From Lentzea californiensis (GTDB taxonomy: Bacteria; Actinomycetota; Actinomycetes; Mycobacteriales; Pseudonocardiaceae): a stretch of DNA of 64,000 nucleotides. Positions within the stretch are counted from its first letter, which is position 1, and the number at the start of each line of letters is the position of its first letter. The notes beneath the pieces were generated by a model that was not told the DNA's origin, did no database searches, and saw only the letters and a list, made by a program, of their open reading frames with translations. Where the stretch lies: contig NZ_JANBBE010000002.1 in NCBI RefSeq assembly GCF_024648825.1, positions 186,001-250,000 of the forward strand, given 5' to 3'. The translations under genes were made by a program, and so were the position numbers. Shown here piece after piece: positions 17,818-27,064 of this stretch.

Positions 17818-18840
17818 GTGACGGGGGATATTGAGCAGTCATCGAGGGTGCGGTTCCCGGGCATCAGCCCACGCGCCTATGAGCATCCTGCCGACCGAGG
17901 CGCCCTCGCGGTGCTGAGGGCGGTGCCCGCCGTGGCACCGATCCTCAAGGCGGTCGCCGGAGCCTTCACCGAGCGGGGTGAGCGCCTGCTTCAGGTGGCG
18001 TCGTCCGTCCGGGTCGGTCCCAAGCAGTACCCGCAGCTCGACCGCATCCGCAACGAGGTGGCGGCGACGTTCGACCTCGCCGAGGTGCCCGAGCTCTTCG
18101 TCGAGCGCAACGCCCAGGCGTACGGCTACACCTACGGCATCGACAAGCCGTTCATCGTGATCAGCACCGGCTCGGTCGACCTGCTCGACAACGAGTCGCT
18201 GCGCTTCCTGATCGGTCACGAGATGGGCCACGCGATGTCGGGCCACGCGCTGTACAACACGCTGCTGCGCCGGCTGATCGACCTCACCACCTCCTTCGCG
18301 TGGGTGCCCGCGGGAGCGATCGCGATGCGCGCGGTCATCGCGGCGTTGCGCGAGTGGCAGCGCAAGACCGAGCTCTCCTGCGACCGGGCCGGCCTGCTCG
18401 CCTGCCAGGACCCGCAGGCGGCGCTGCGCACGCACCTCGCGCTGGCGGGCGACCTGGGCGGCCAGGTCGACATCGCGTCGTTCCTCGCCCAGGCCAGGGA
18501 GTACGAGGAGGTCGAGGACATCCGCGACAGCCTCCTCAAGCTCCTGCACACCGAGCACCGCACGCACCCGCTGGTCGTGGTGCGGGCCGCCGAGCTGCAG
18601 CGCTGGTCAGCGAGCGAGGAGTACCGCGAGATCCTGACCGGCACGTACGCGCGCCGCGAGGACGACCGGCCGACGACGAACCTCAGCGACGACATCAAGG
18701 GCGCCGCCCGGTCGTACAAGGAGTCCATGAGCAACTCCGCCGACCCGCTGATCAAGACGATCAACGACATCGGCGAGTCGGTCATGGGCGCTGCCGGAAA
18801 GCTGTGGAGCAAGGTTGCTCCGAACGGCCCAGCGGAGTAG
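17818..18840 (+). CDS. M48-family zinc metallopeptidase
   Basis: 340 residues. The zinc site is HEMGHAMSGH (H134, E135, H138), with the third ligand in ELSCDRAGL about 55 residues later, as in M48 peptidases (HtpX/Ste24 group). A hydrophobic stretch lies between them (about 147-175: LIDLTTSFAWVP and following), fitting membrane association. No signal peptide is seen. The C-terminal tail (from about 280) is polar and probably flexible. M48 enzymes degrade misfolded membrane proteins. The secreted trypsin gene follows 15 bases later on the same strand. Confidence 0.87.
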   Translation: MTGDIEQSSRVRFPGISPRAYEHPADRGALAVLRAVPAVAPILKAVAGAFTERGERLLQVASSVRVGPKQYPQLDRIRNEVAATFDLAEVPELFVERNAQAYGYTYGIDKPFIVISTGSVDLLDNESLRFLIGHEMGHAMSGHALYNTLLRRLIDLTTSFAWVPAGAIAMRAVIAALREWQRKTELSCDRAGLLACQDPQAALRTHLALAGDLGGQVDIASFLAQAREYEEVEDIRDSLLKLLHTEHRTHPLVVVRAAELQRWSASEEYREILTGTYARREDDRPTTNLSDDIKGAARSYKESMSNSADPLIKTINDIGESVMGAAGKLWSKVAPNGPAE

Positions 18841-18855
18841 CTACCATCTGGAGTC

Positions 18856-19632
18856 ATGAGACGACTCCTGGTGTTGGTTCTCTCCGCAATTCTCGCGTCA
18901 ACGGGCACCGCCGCCGCCGACGAACGGATCGTCGGCGGCGAGCGGGCGTCCATCCAGGCAAACCCGTGGGCCGTTTACCTGGTCGACGAACGTGGTGCCC
19001 AGTTCTGCGGCGGCACGATCGTCGCGCCGTCCAAGGTGCTCACCGCCGCCCACTGCGCGCTCGGCCGCTCGCCGAGGGAACTGAAGGTCGTCGCCGGTCG
19101 CGAGGACAAGCAGGACCGCAGGGCCGGGGTGACGGCCGATGTCACCAAGATCTGGATCCACCAGCAGTACGTTGCCGCGGACGAGGGCGAGGACGTCGCC
19201 GTCCTGACGCTGAGGGACGCGCTGCCGTACGAGCCGCTGCCCTTCGCCGAACTCTCCGACGAGGCGCTCTACCAGCCCGGCACGATGCTGCGCGCGCTCG
19301 GCTGGGGCCGCACGTCCGAGAACGGCAAGACGTCCCGCTTCCTCCTGCAGGCCACCGTGCCGGTGCTGCCGGACGAGTTCTGCGTGGACACCTACCCGCA
19401 GTTCGTGAAGGCGGACATGTTCTGCGCGGGCTACGAGGGCGGCAAGGTCGACACCTGCCAGGGCGACTCGGGAGGCCCGATCGTGGTGGACGGCAAGCTC
19501 GTCGGCGTCACGTCGTGGGGTGAGGGCTGTGCCCGCAGGGGCAAGCCGGGTGTGTACGTCCGGATCTCGCGCTACGCGAAGGACCTTCACGCGGTCGTGG
19601 ATGCTTCGCCGCCCGTGGTCGTCGACCCGTAA
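18856..19632 (+). CDS. secreted trypsin-like serine protease (S1), copy 1
   Basis: 258 residues. The signal peptide runs to about residue 21 (TAAA), followed by a very short propeptide and the mature N-terminus IVGGERA. The catalytic triad is in TAAHC, EDVAVLTL and GDSGGP; the Asp six residues before the active serine (DTCQGDS) predicts cleavage after Lys/Arg. Six cysteines are placed for the usual disulfides. It shares close wording with the proteases at 20436 and 33797. It ends at the terminator 19642-19669, where it converges with the LysE gene. Confidence 0.92.
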   Translation: MRRLLVLVLSAILASTGTAAADERIVGGERASIQANPWAVYLVDERGAQFCGGTIVAPSKVLTAAHCALGRSPRELKVVAGREDKQDRRAGVTADVTKIWIHQQYVAADEGEDVAVLTLRDALPYEPLPFAELSDEALYQPGTMLRALGWGRTSENGKTSRFLLQATVPVLPDEFCVDTYPQFVKADMFCAGYEGGKVDTCQGDSGGPIVVDGKLVGVTSWGEGCARRGKPGVYVRISRYAKDLHAVVDASPPVVVDP

Positions 19633-19641
19633 GTCGCGGCT

Positions 19642-19669
19642 GGTGGCCCGACGTCGTCGTCGGGCCACC
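19642..19669. terminator. bidirectional terminator, trypsin copy 1 / LysE
   Basis: A perfect 11-base GC-rich stem (19642-19652 with 19659-19669) and a 6-base loop between two convergent stop codons. There is no clear T run, which is common in high-GC genomes. Confidence 0.7.
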
Positions 19670-19678
19670 CGTCCTCTG

Positions 19679-20287
19679 CTAGAGCACGAGCCCGACGGAC
19701 ATCGTCAGGAAGACGGCCGCGCACACCGCGTCCAGCGCCGTCGTCACGCCGGGCCGCTTGAGCTTCCCGGCCACCCGCGACGCCGCCAGCACGATCATCA
19801 GCTCCCACACCGCCGCGAGTCCGAGGAACAGGACCGCGAGCATCGCGAGCTGCGGTGCCGGTTCACCCGATCCGATGAACTGTGGCAGGAACGCCAGCGA
19901 GAACAGGATCATCTTCGGGTTCGTGATGTTGGTCAGGAAGCCCTGCCGGAACGGCCGTGTGCTCATGACCTCCTCCGGGGCGTCCCCGGTGCGCCTGATG
20001 AGCCCGCGCGTGATGGAAACCGCCAGGTAGAGCAGGTAGCCGGCGCCGATCCAGCGCAGCGCCACGAGCACCATCGGGTACTGCGCGAGCACCACTCCCA
20101 GGCCCGAGATGACCAGTGCGACCTGGACCGCCGCGGCCGTGTGGATGCCGCCCAGCGCGAGCAGGCCGGCGCGGGTGCCGGACCGCAGTGACGTGCGCAG
20201 CAGCAGGAACGCGTCCACGCCGGGGGTCACGATGACGACCGCGCACGCGATGAGGAAGGCCGGAACCTGGCCGAAGTCGAACAACAC
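19679..20287 (-). CDS. LysE/RhtB-family amino-acid exporter
   Basis: 202 residues with about five to six hydrophobic helices. The N-terminal helix carries the family signature VVIVTPGVDAFLLLRTSL (variant of P-G-P), and FLTNITNPKMILFSLAFLPQFI is the highly conserved N-P-K segment of LysE/RhtB permeases. These export basic or neutral amino acids or related metabolites. GTG 20287 has a GGGGGT ribosome site. It is divergent from the second trypsin gene and convergent with the first. Confidence 0.87.
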   Translation of the reverse strand: MLFDFGQVPAFLIACAVVIVTPGVDAFLLLRTSLRSGTRAGLLALGGIHTAAAVQVALVISGLGVVLAQYPMVLVALRWIGAGYLLYLAVSITRGLIRRTGDAPEEVMSTRPFRQGFLTNITNPKMILFSLAFLPQFIGSGEPAPQLAMLAVLFLGLAAVWELMIVLAASRVAGKLKRPGVTTALDAVCAAVFLTMSVGLVL

Positions 20288-20365
20288 CGTACATACCCCC
20301 GTGAGCTACACCACAGACCGTAAAATCTTCGGCCTAACGGGACACTAACACGAGAATCTCCGGTT

Positions 20366-20395
20366 TTGACGTCGTCCTAGCGCGATCGCTACCGT
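20366..20395 (+). promoter_or_regulatory. probable sigma-A-type promoter of trypsin copy 2
   Basis: TTGACG at 20366-20371, an 18-base spacer and TACCGT at 20390-20395, about 40 bases upstream of the GTG start and followed by a good ribosome site. The -35 box matches consensus at five of six positions; the -10 box is weak but has the key T-A and final T. Confidence 0.5.
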
Positions 20396-20435
20396 AGGTG
20401 ACCGTTCGTCCACCTGGTGCAACGAGGAGTGGTCC

Positions 20436-21170
20436 GTGAGGGGTAAGCGGCTTGCCGTGCTGGTGGCGGTGATCGCCCTGGTCAGTGGCGCGACGTCCGC
20501 CGATGCGATCGTCGGGGGGACACCCGCGCGGGTGGCCGACACCCCCTGGGTTGTGGCGATCACCACCACGGACGGTCAGCTGATCTGCGGTGGCACGCTC
20601 GTCGCCCCGGACAAGGTCATCACCGCCGCGCACTGCGTGACGCTCAAGGGCGTGCTCGGCAAGAACCAGCGTCCCGCCGAGCAGTTGCGCGTGGTCGCCG
20701 GCCGCACGGACCTCAGGAGCAAGGCCGAGGGAGTCGAGGCGGTGGTCGCGAGCGTGTGGCGGCACCCCGAGTACGTCGAGGTCACCAAGGGCGACGACGT
20801 GGCGGTGCTGACGCTGGCCCAGGCCGTGCCGTACCGGACGATCGCGCTCGGCGAGGTCGGTGACGACGGCGTGGTGCTCGGCTGGGGCCGCACCGCCGAG
20901 AACAGCCCGCCCGCCATGTCGCTGCGCAAGGTGACGGTGCCGATCCTGTCCGACTCCGAGTGCCTGCGGAAGGAACCGGACTACCGGCAGGGCGCGATGC
21001 TGTGCGCGGGGCGCGGTGACAGGGACGCCTGCACCGGCGACTCGGGCGGGCCGCTCGTGGTGCGCGGCAGGCTCGCGGGCGTCGTGTCGTTCGGCCGCGG
21101 CTGCGCCCGGCCCGATGAACCCGGTGTCTACACCCGGCTCGCGAACTACCGGCAGACGCTGGGCTTCTGA
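20436..21170 (+). CDS. secreted trypsin-like serine protease (S1), copy 2
   Basis: 244 residues. The signal peptide ends at about residue 24 (SADA) and is followed directly by IVGGTPA, so there is almost no propeptide. The triad is in TAAHC, GDDVAVLTL and GDSGGP, with a trypsin-type Asp six residues before the serine (DACTGDS). GTG 20436 lies behind AACGAGGAG. It is shorter than copy 1 and lacks its C-terminal extension. The ElaA-type acetyltransferase gene follows 13 bases later on the same strand. Confidence 0.92.
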   Translation: MRGKRLAVLVAVIALVSGATSADAIVGGTPARVADTPWVVAITTTDGQLICGGTLVAPDKVITAAHCVTLKGVLGKNQRPAEQLRVVAGRTDLRSKAEGVEAVVASVWRHPEYVEVTKGDDVAVLTLAQAVPYRTIALGEVGDDGVVLGWGRTAENSPPAMSLRKVTVPILSDSECLRKEPDYRQGAMLCAGRGDRDACTGDSGGPLVVRGRLAGVVSFGRGCARPDEPGVYTRLANYRQTLGF

Positions 21171-21183
21171 TATCCACGACCAG

Positions 21184-21642
21184 GTGCGAACCACACAGTT
21201 TCCCGCCACCCTGCGCCGCCAGTGGGGGCTCGACCTGAGCCCCGCCCAGCTCTACGCGATCCTGCGGCTGCGTCAGGACGTCTTCGTCGTGGAGCAGAAC
21301 TGCGTCTACGCCGACGTGGACGGCCGTGACCTCGACCAGGGGACACGGCACTTCTGGCTGGAGACGGAGGGAACGCTCGACCCGCTCGCCTACCTGCGGT
21401 TGCTCGAGGAACCCGACGGCACGTTCCGCGTCGGACGCGTCGCCACGGCGCGCATGGCCCGCGGCCGCGGGTACAGCCGCCGGCTCATGCAGGCCGCGCT
21501 CGTGGACATCGGCACCACGCCGTCAGTGCTCGACGCGCAGACGTACGTCGCCGACTTCTACGCGTCGTTCGGGTTCGTCGCCGAGGGCACCGAGTTCATC
21601 GAGGACGGGATTCCACACCTGCGGATGCGGCGCTCTCCCTGA
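21184..21642 (+). CDS. elaA: ElaA-type GNAT acetyltransferase
   Basis: 152 residues matching E. coli ElaA along its length: LYAILRLRQDVFVVEQNCVYADVDGRDL, the acetyl-CoA loop VATARMARGRGYSRRLMQAAL, and DFYASFGFVAEGTEFIEDGIPH near the end. It uses acetyl-CoA; the acceptor is not known. GTG 21184 starts the conserved part; a longer frame reading back into the protease gene is a shadow. Its 3' end overlaps the convergent bioF gene by 47 bases. Confidence 0.85.
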   Translation: MRTTQFPATLRRQWGLDLSPAQLYAILRLRQDVFVVEQNCVYADVDGRDLDQGTRHFWLETEGTLDPLAYLRLLEEPDGTFRVGRVATARMARGRGYSRRLMQAALVDIGTTPSVLDAQTYVADFYASFGFVAEGTEFIEDGIPHLRMRRSP

Positions 21643-22789
21643 TCACGCGCACCGCGCGCTCGATGTCGGCCTCGGTCAGATCGGCGCGCGCGGTGAGCCG
21701 CAGCCTGCTGATCTGGTCCGGTACCGACGGCGGCCGGAAGCAGCCGACGACGACACCGCTCGTGCGGCACGTCTCGGCCCACTGGAACGCCTGCTCCGGC
21801 GAGGGCGCCCGCACGCTCACGACGGCCGCGGTCGGTGTGCTGACCTGGAAACCGGCCTCCTTCAGGCGGTTGCTCAGGTCGTGCGCCACGGTCAGCGCCC
21901 GCTCGGGACGGTCCGGCTCCTCGCGCAGGATCTTGATCGCCGTGAGGGCCGCCGCCACGCTGCTCGGCGCGAGGCCGGTGTCGAAGATGAACGGGCGCGC
22001 GGTGTCGATCAGGTGCCTGATCACCCGGCTCGGGCCGAGGACCGCACCGCCCTGCGCGCCCAGCGACTTGCTCAGCGTCAGCGTGGTGATCACGTCCGGC
22101 GCCTTGATGATGCCCGCCTCGGCGACCGCGCCGCGGCCACCGGGCCCGACGACACCGAGGCCGTGCGCGTCGTCGACGACCAGCGCGGCGCCGGTCGCAC
22201 GGCAGGCCTCGTGCAGTTCGTTCAGCGGGGCGATGTCGCCGTCGACGCTGAACACCGAGTCCGTGACGACGATCGCGCGCCGCTTGCCGCGGGTCTCCAG
22301 CGCGTGCCGGACCTTGCCGACGTCGCAGTGGTCCGCGACGACGACGTCGGCCTTGGACAGGCGCGTGCCGTCGATCAGCGAGGCGTGGATGTGCTGGTCG
22401 GCGACGATCGCCGTACCGGGGCCCGTCAGCGCCGTGACCGCGGCGAGGTTCGCCATGTACCCGCTGCTGAACACGAGCGCCGACTGCGAGCCGCAGAAGT
22501 TCGCGAGCTCGAACTCCAGCTCGGCGTGCAGCTCGGTCGAGCCCGTGACCAGGCGCGATCCGGTCGAGCCCGAACCCCACTTCAGCGTGGCGGCGGCCGC
22601 GGCACCCGCGACGCGCTTGTCCTTGGCGAGGCCCAGGTAGTCGTTGCTCGCGAGGTCGAGGTCCGTCGAGTCCGACGTGCGCGGCCGCAGTCGCCGGCTC
22701 AGACCGGCCTTGGCCCGCGCTTCGGAGCGGGTGTCGATCCAGTCGAGCGTCGACTCACCGCCGCTGGAACTCGCCTCAGTTGTGCTCAC
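21596..22789 (-). CDS. bioF: 8-amino-7-oxononanoate synthase
   Basis: A 397-residue PLP enzyme of the alpha-oxoamine synthase family. It condenses pimeloyl-ACP (or CoA) with L-alanine, the first dedicated step of biotin ring assembly. Key segments are LASNDYLGLAKD, GSGSTGSRLVTGSTELHAELE, VVDDAHGLGVVGPGGRG (cofactor Asp/His) and the Schiff-base lysine in LTLSKSLGAQGG. GTG 22789 is the best start, followed by a Ser/Thr-rich lead before the fold. No bioA, bioD or bioB lies nearby. It is divergent from an odd P450 gene with only about 35-43 bases between starts. Confidence 0.85.
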   Translation of the reverse strand: MSTTEASSSGGESTLDWIDTRSEARAKAGLSRRLRPRTSDSTDLDLASNDYLGLAKDKRVAGAAAAATLKWGSGSTGSRLVTGSTELHAELEFELANFCGSQSALVFSSGYMANLAAVTALTGPGTAIVADQHIHASLIDGTRLSKADVVVADHCDVGKVRHALETRGKRRAIVVTDSVFSVDGDIAPLNELHEACRATGAALVVDDAHGLGVVGPGGRGAVAEAGIIKAPDVITTLTLSKSLGAQGGAVLGPSRVIRHLIDTARPFIFDTGLAPSSVAAALTAIKILREEPDRPERALTVAHDLSNRLKEAGFQVSTPTAAVVSVRAPSPEQAFQWAETCRTSGVVVGCFRPPSVPDQISRLRLTARADLTEADIERAVRVIRESAASAGVESRPR

Positions 22790-22832
22790 GGTCACCGACC
22801 GAGTCTCCCATCCGCCCGCTAGCGTGCCGCTC

Positions 22833-23894
22833 GTGGACCTGTTCACCTTCACGCGCGCCGAACTCACCTCGCCGGTGCAGTTCCTCGGCGGACGCTGGGT
22901 GGTGTCGGCCTACGACGACGTGCGCGCCGTGCTGGCCGATCCGGTCACCTTCCTGCCCGACAACGCGCTCACCGCCGTCACCCCGGTGGCTCCGGCCGCC
23001 CTGCGCGCCCTGGTGAGGGCCCGCTTCTCGTTGCCGCCGACGCTCGCGAACAACGGGTCCTCGTCGCACGCCGACCTGCGGCGGCTCGTGGCCTCGTTCT
23101 TCACACCGGCTCGTGTCGCCGCTGCGGAGCCTCGCATCCGGTCCCTGGTTTCGGAACGCCTGGGTGGCGCGGATCTCGTGCGCTCGCTCGCGTGGGACCT
23201 GCCCGCGATCGTGCTGATGGACCTGCTGGGACTGCCGAACGTGGACATCCTGACGCTGAAGCGCTGGAGCACCGGTTCGCTGGAGTTCTTCTGGGGCGAC
23301 ATCACCCGCGAACGGCAGATGGAACTGGTCGACGACGTCGGCGACTTCCACCAGTGGCTGGTCAAGCGCTACCACGCCCGCGACGGCGAGCTGTTCTGCG
23401 CGCTGGCCGACGCCGGGGTGTCCGCTGAGGACTCCGCCGGTCTCTGCTACTTCCTGCTGATCGCGGGCCAGGAGACGACGACCCAGCTGCTGTCGACGGC
23501 GTTGCGCCGTGCGTTGCAGGACCGCTCGCTGTGGGCGCGACTGCCCGAACCCGGCGTGGCCGAGTCGTTCGTCGAGGACGTGCTGCGGACCGAGACGCCC
23601 GTGGTGACGTGGCGGCGGCTGACCGCGCGGGAGGTCGTGCTGTCCGGGGTGCGCGTGCCTGCCGGCGCGGAACTCGTGTTGTTGTTGAGCGGCAAGGAGA
23701 CCGACCCCCGGCACCTCGCGTTCGGCTATGGCCGGCACTTCTGCCTCGGAGCAGGGCTGGCCCGGTTGGAGGCCGCCGTGACGTTGCGGACCGTCGCCGA
23801 GCACGAGCCGTCGCTGCGCCTGGTGGGCCCGGAGCCGGAGTGGCTGAACCTGCTGTCGTTCCGCGCACCGAAGTCGGTGGCAGTGACTCGCTGA
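22833..23894 (+). CDS. atypical cytochrome P450
   Basis: 353 residues, about 50 shorter than usual. It keeps the I-helix AGQETTTQLL and an intact haem loop FGYGRHFCLGAGLARLEA. Two core parts are altered: the K-helix reads VEDVLRTETPV, with Asp in place of the Glu of ExxR, and the roughly 20-residue meander before the haem loop is lost (ELVLLLSGKETDPRHLAFGYG). The N-terminus is also short. GTG 22833 or 22824 can start it. It probably still binds haem. The divergent bioF neighbour raises a possible link to pimelate supply, as for BioI; that is inference. Confidence 0.8.
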   Translation: MDLFTFTRAELTSPVQFLGGRWVVSAYDDVRAVLADPVTFLPDNALTAVTPVAPAALRALVRARFSLPPTLANNGSSSHADLRRLVASFFTPARVAAAEPRIRSLVSERLGGADLVRSLAWDLPAIVLMDLLGLPNVDILTLKRWSTGSLEFFWGDITRERQMELVDDVGDFHQWLVKRYHARDGELFCALADAGVSAEDSAGLCYFLLIAGQETTTQLLSTALRRALQDRSLWARLPEPGVAESFVEDVLRTETPVVTWRRLTAREVVLSGVRVPAGAELVLLLSGKETDPRHLAFGYGRHFCLGAGLARLEAAVTLRTVAEHEPSLRLVGPEPEWLNLLSFRAPKSVAVTR

Positions 23895-23916
23895 CCTGAG
23901 GTTTGATGCCCGGGTG

Positions 23917-24876
23917 ATGAACCGACAGCTCTCCGGAACCCGCAAGAAGACGCTCCTGGAGAGGCTCGGCCCGGTGCCGGACGTCGACCCCGACCGCTAC
24001 GGCGACGGCGGGCCGGTGGGCGCGCTGGAGACGCGGGTCGCGCAGCTCCTGGGCACCGAGGCCGCGCTGTTCGTGCCGACCGGGACCATGGCGCAGCAGA
24101 TCGCCCTCAAGTGCTGGGCGGACCGCACGCACAACCCGATCGTCGCGATGCATCCGCAGGCCCACCAGCTCAACCACGAGGACGACGCGCTCACCGTGCT
24201 GTCCGGCCTGCGCCCGATCAAGGTGCCGAACTCCCAGGTCGCGACCTGCCCGGAGCCGTACGGGACGCTGCTGCTGGAGGTACCGGACCGCGAAGCCGGG
24301 TTCGTCCTGCCCACCTGGGACGAGCTGACCTCGCTCGTCGACGCCGCCCGCGAACGGGACGCGGTCGTGCACCTCGACGGCGCGCGGCTGTGGGAGAGCA
24401 CCTTCGGCCTGGGCAAGCCGTTGCCGGAGATCGCGGGCCTGTTCGACTCGGTCTACGTGTCGTTCTACAAGTCCCTCGAAGGCATCTCCGGCGCGGCGCT
24501 CGCCGGCACCCAGGACTTCGTCGACCAGGCACGGGTGTGGCGGCACCGGTACGGCGGCATGCTGTTCCAGCAGTGGCCGGCGGCGCTGTCCGCGTTGCAC
24601 GGCCTGGACACCGTGCTGCCGAAGCTCGGCACGTACGTCGAGCACGCCAAGGTCGTGGCGTCCGCCATGGGTCTGCCCGAGCCGCACACCCACCAGTTCG
24701 CGCTGCACCTGCCCGGCGACCCGCAGCGGCTGACCGAGGTGAGCGGCGAGTTCCTCGGCAACTTCTGGCGGGACGGGACGCTCGCGAAGAACGAGATCAC
24801 CGTCGCCGAGCCCGCCCTGGAGTGGACGGCGGAGGAGGTCGAGGAGGCCTGGGCGGAGTTCCAGAGTCTGATCTAG
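23917..24876 (+). CDS. threonine-aldolase-family PLP lyase
   Basis: About 319 residues of fold-type I PLP enzyme (beta-eliminating lyase / low-specificity threonine aldolase family). Recognisable parts are ALFVPTGTMAQQIAL (phosphate-binding region), VVHLDGARLWES (cofactor-binding Asp) and the Schiff-base lysine in YVSFYKSLEG (about K185). The family cleaves beta-hydroxy amino acids to glycine and an aldehyde. ATG 23917 directly follows a GTG that could also serve. It lies 22 bases after the P450 gene on the same strand, so the two may be co-transcribed. Confidence 0.83.
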   Translation: MNRQLSGTRKKTLLERLGPVPDVDPDRYGDGGPVGALETRVAQLLGTEAALFVPTGTMAQQIALKCWADRTHNPIVAMHPQAHQLNHEDDALTVLSGLRPIKVPNSQVATCPEPYGTLLLEVPDREAGFVLPTWDELTSLVDAARERDAVVHLDGARLWESTFGLGKPLPEIAGLFDSVYVSFYKSLEGISGAALAGTQDFVDQARVWRHRYGGMLFQQWPAALSALHGLDTVLPKLGTYVEHAKVVASAMGLPEPHTHQFALHLPGDPQRLTEVSGEFLGNFWRDGTLAKNEITVAEPALEWTAEEVEEAWAEFQSLI

Positions 24877-24929
24877 GGCGACGTCGCTCACCTGGCTGTT
24901 GGACCTGGCGGTGCGAAATGCGACGATGC

Positions 24930-25035
24930 CGGGGCTGTGAGGGGAGTGCGAGGAAGCCGGTGTGAATCCGGCGCCGTCCCGCGACTGTGACCGGTAGCGA
25001 GAGAACCGGGAGTCAGGAACTCGTCCCCCTCTTCG
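24930..25035 (+). promoter_or_regulatory. cobalamin riboswitch
   Basis: The leader upstream of the chelatase gene carries the B12-box consensus: GGAAGCCGGTGTGAATCC at 24952-24969, followed by GCGCCGTCCCGCGACTGTGAC (24971-24991, given in two parts as GCGCCGTCCC and GCGACTGTGAC). The P-stem pairs AGCCGG with the nearby CCGGC, and the tail GGGAGTCAGGAACTC is the usual 3' element. Adenosylcobalamin binding is expected to shut down the operon through access to the ribosome site GAGGAAGGA at 25062-25070. Exact ends are approximate. Confidence 0.9.
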
Positions 25036-25081
25036 ACCACCGACCGCGGGCGTGGACACCCGAGGAAGGACTTCGCCGAGC

Positions 25082-26986
25082 ATGTACCCCTTTTCGGCTG
25101 TCGTCGGACATGAAGACCTCCGCCTTGCCCTGCTGCTGAACGCCGTGCACCCCGGCATCGGCGGCGTTCTGGTCCGCGGCGAGAAGGGCACCGCGAAGTC
25201 GACCATCGTGCGGGCCCTCGCCGCGCTGTTGCCCGACCTCGACGTGTCCCGGGGCTGCCGCTTCGGCTGCGCGCCCGGCACCACCGACTGCCCCGACGCT
25301 CCGCACGAGGGTGTCGAACGGCGGCCGGCCCGGCTCGTGGAACTGCCCGTCGGCGCCACCGAGGACCGGCTGGTCGGGTCGCTCGACCTGGAGAAGGCGC
25401 TGACCGAGGGCGTGCGGGCGTTCCAGCCCGGCCTGCTGGCCGCGGCGCACCGCGGCGTGCTCTACGTCGACGAGGTCAACCTGCTGCACGACCACCTGGT
25501 CGACCTGCTGCTCGACGCCGCCGCCATGGGCCGCGCGCACGTCGAGCGCGAGGGCGTCTCGGTCTCGCACCCGTCCCAGTTCCTGCTGGTCGGCACCATG
25601 AACCCCGAGGAGGGCGAGCTGCGGCCGCAGCTGCTCGACCGGTTCGGGCTGACCGTGGCGGTGAAGGCCGCGCGGGACGTCGCCGTGCGCACCGAGGTCA
25701 TCCGGCGGCGGCTCGCCTACGAGGCCGACCCCGTCACGTTCGCGGCGAAGTGGGCCGGGCAGGACGCCGAGCTCAAGCAGAAGATCACCGACGCCCGCGC
25801 CAACCTGAAGCAGGTGTCCCTTCCGGACGGTGAACTCCGCCGGATCGCCGCCGTCTGTGCCGCTTTCGAGGTCGACGGCATGCGCGCGGACCTCGTCGTC
25901 GCCCGTGCCGCCACCGCCCACGCGGCGTGGCGCGGCGCCACCGAGGTCGAGGAGACGGACGTCGAGACCGCGGTCCGGCTCGCGTTGCCGCACCGGCGCC
26001 GCCGCGACCCGTTCGACGAGCCCGGCATCGAGGAGCAGCAGCTCGAGGACGCGATGTGCCAGGCGGCCGAGCACGCGGAGGAGCCGCCGGAGGGCCCGGA
26101 CGACGACGGTCCCGGCGGCGGTGAGCTGCCCGAGCCGCAGGAAGGCCCGAAGGGCAACGGGAACGCGCCCGCCGACCGTCCGGCACCGGAGCCGTCGCCC
26201 GCGTTCAAGGCGCGGCTGCTGGAGGTTCCCGGAGTCGGGGAAGGCGCACCGGGCAAGCGTTCCCGGGCCCGCGCCCGCACGGGCCGGATCGTCCGATCGT
26301 CCAAAGTGGACGGCAGTGGCCTGCACCTGGTCGACACGCTCACGAACGCGGCACCACACCAGGCGGCGCGCGGCCGCAGCGGTCCCGGGCTGTTGCTCAC
26401 CGCGTCCGACCTGCGCAAGGCGGTCCGCGAGGGCAAAGAGTCGAACCTCGTCCTGTTCGTCGTCGACGCGTCGGGCTCGATGGCGGCGCAGAAGCGGATG
26501 TCGGCCGTCAGCGGCGCGGTGATCTCGTTGCTGCGCGACGCCTACCAGCGCCGGGACAAGGTCGGCGTGGTGACGTTTCGCGGCAACCAGGCCGAGCTCG
26601 CGCTCCCCCCGACGACGTCCGTCGACGCGGCGGCCACGCGCCTGAAGAAGATGCGCACCGGCGGCCGGACGCCGCTCGCCGACGGCCTGCTGAAGGCCCA
26701 CCGCGTCCTGGAGATCGAACGGATGCGCGACCCGCGCAAGCGCCCGCTCGTGGTGCTGCTGACGGACGGCCGCGCGACGTCGTCCGGCCTGGGTGGCGAC
26801 CCCACCAAGGACGCGCTCAAAGCCGCGACACTGCTGGAGAAGACCGCCGTCGTGGTCGTGGACTGCGAACAGGGCCACGTCCGCCTCGGTCTCGCCCAGA
26901 AGATCGCCGACGCGCTTCAAGGCACTTGCGTGAAGCTCGACCAGCTCAGCGCCGACCACCTCGCCGGCGTCGTCCGGGCCGCGTGA
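25082..26986 (+). CDS. fused ChlI/ChlD-type chelatase ATPase subunit (cobaltochelatase partner)
   Basis: 634 residues. The AAA+ half (about 1-320) has Walker A GEKGTAKS (33-40) and Walker [10 protein letters not shown] (125-133), with a cysteine cluster C59/C63/C70. An acidic Pro/Glu-rich linker (about 325-375) leads to a von Willebrand A domain (about 455-634) with MIDAS motif DASGS (D462, S464, S466) and [10 protein letters not shown]. It is the ATP-driven motor that works with CobN to insert cobalt into hydrogenobyrinate diamide; cobN is not in this window. It is the first gene behind the cobalamin riboswitch. Confidence 0.9.
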   Translation: MYPFSAVVGHEDLRLALLLNAVHPGIGGVLVRGEKGTAKSTIVRALAALLPDLDVSRGCRFGCAPGTTDCPDAPHEGVERRPARLVELPVGATEDRLVGSLDLEKALTEGVRAFQPGLLAAAHRGVLYVDEVNLLHDHLVDLLLDAAAMGRAHVEREGVSVSHPSQFLLVGTMNPEEGELRPQLLDRFGLTVAVKAARDVAVRTEVIRRRLAYEADPVTFAAKWAGQDAELKQKITDARANLKQVSLPDGELRRIAAVCAAFEVDGMRADLVVARAATAHAAWRGATEVEETDVETAVRLALPHRRRRDPFDEPGIEEQQLEDAMCQAAEHAEEPPEGPDDDGPGGGELPEPQEGPKGNGNAPADRPAPEPSPAFKARLLEVPGVGEGAPGKRSRARARTGRIVRSSKVDGSGLHLVDTLTNAAPHQAARGRSGPGLLLTASDLRKAVREGKESNLVLFVVDASGSMAAQKRMSAVSGAVISLLRDAYQRRDKVGVVTFRGNQAELALPPTTSVDAAATRLKKMRTGGRTPLADGLLKAHRVLEIERMRDPRKRPLVVLLTDGRATSSGLGGDPTKDALKAATLLEKTAVVVVDCEQGHVRLGLAQKIADALQGTCVKLDQLSADHLAGVVRAA

Positions 26987-27064
26987 GTTCGCGCTGGACG
27001 ACCAGCTTCCCGGCGAACTCACCGGAGTCTGCGGAGCAGCGACCAACGAGCAAGGAGAACCCCA

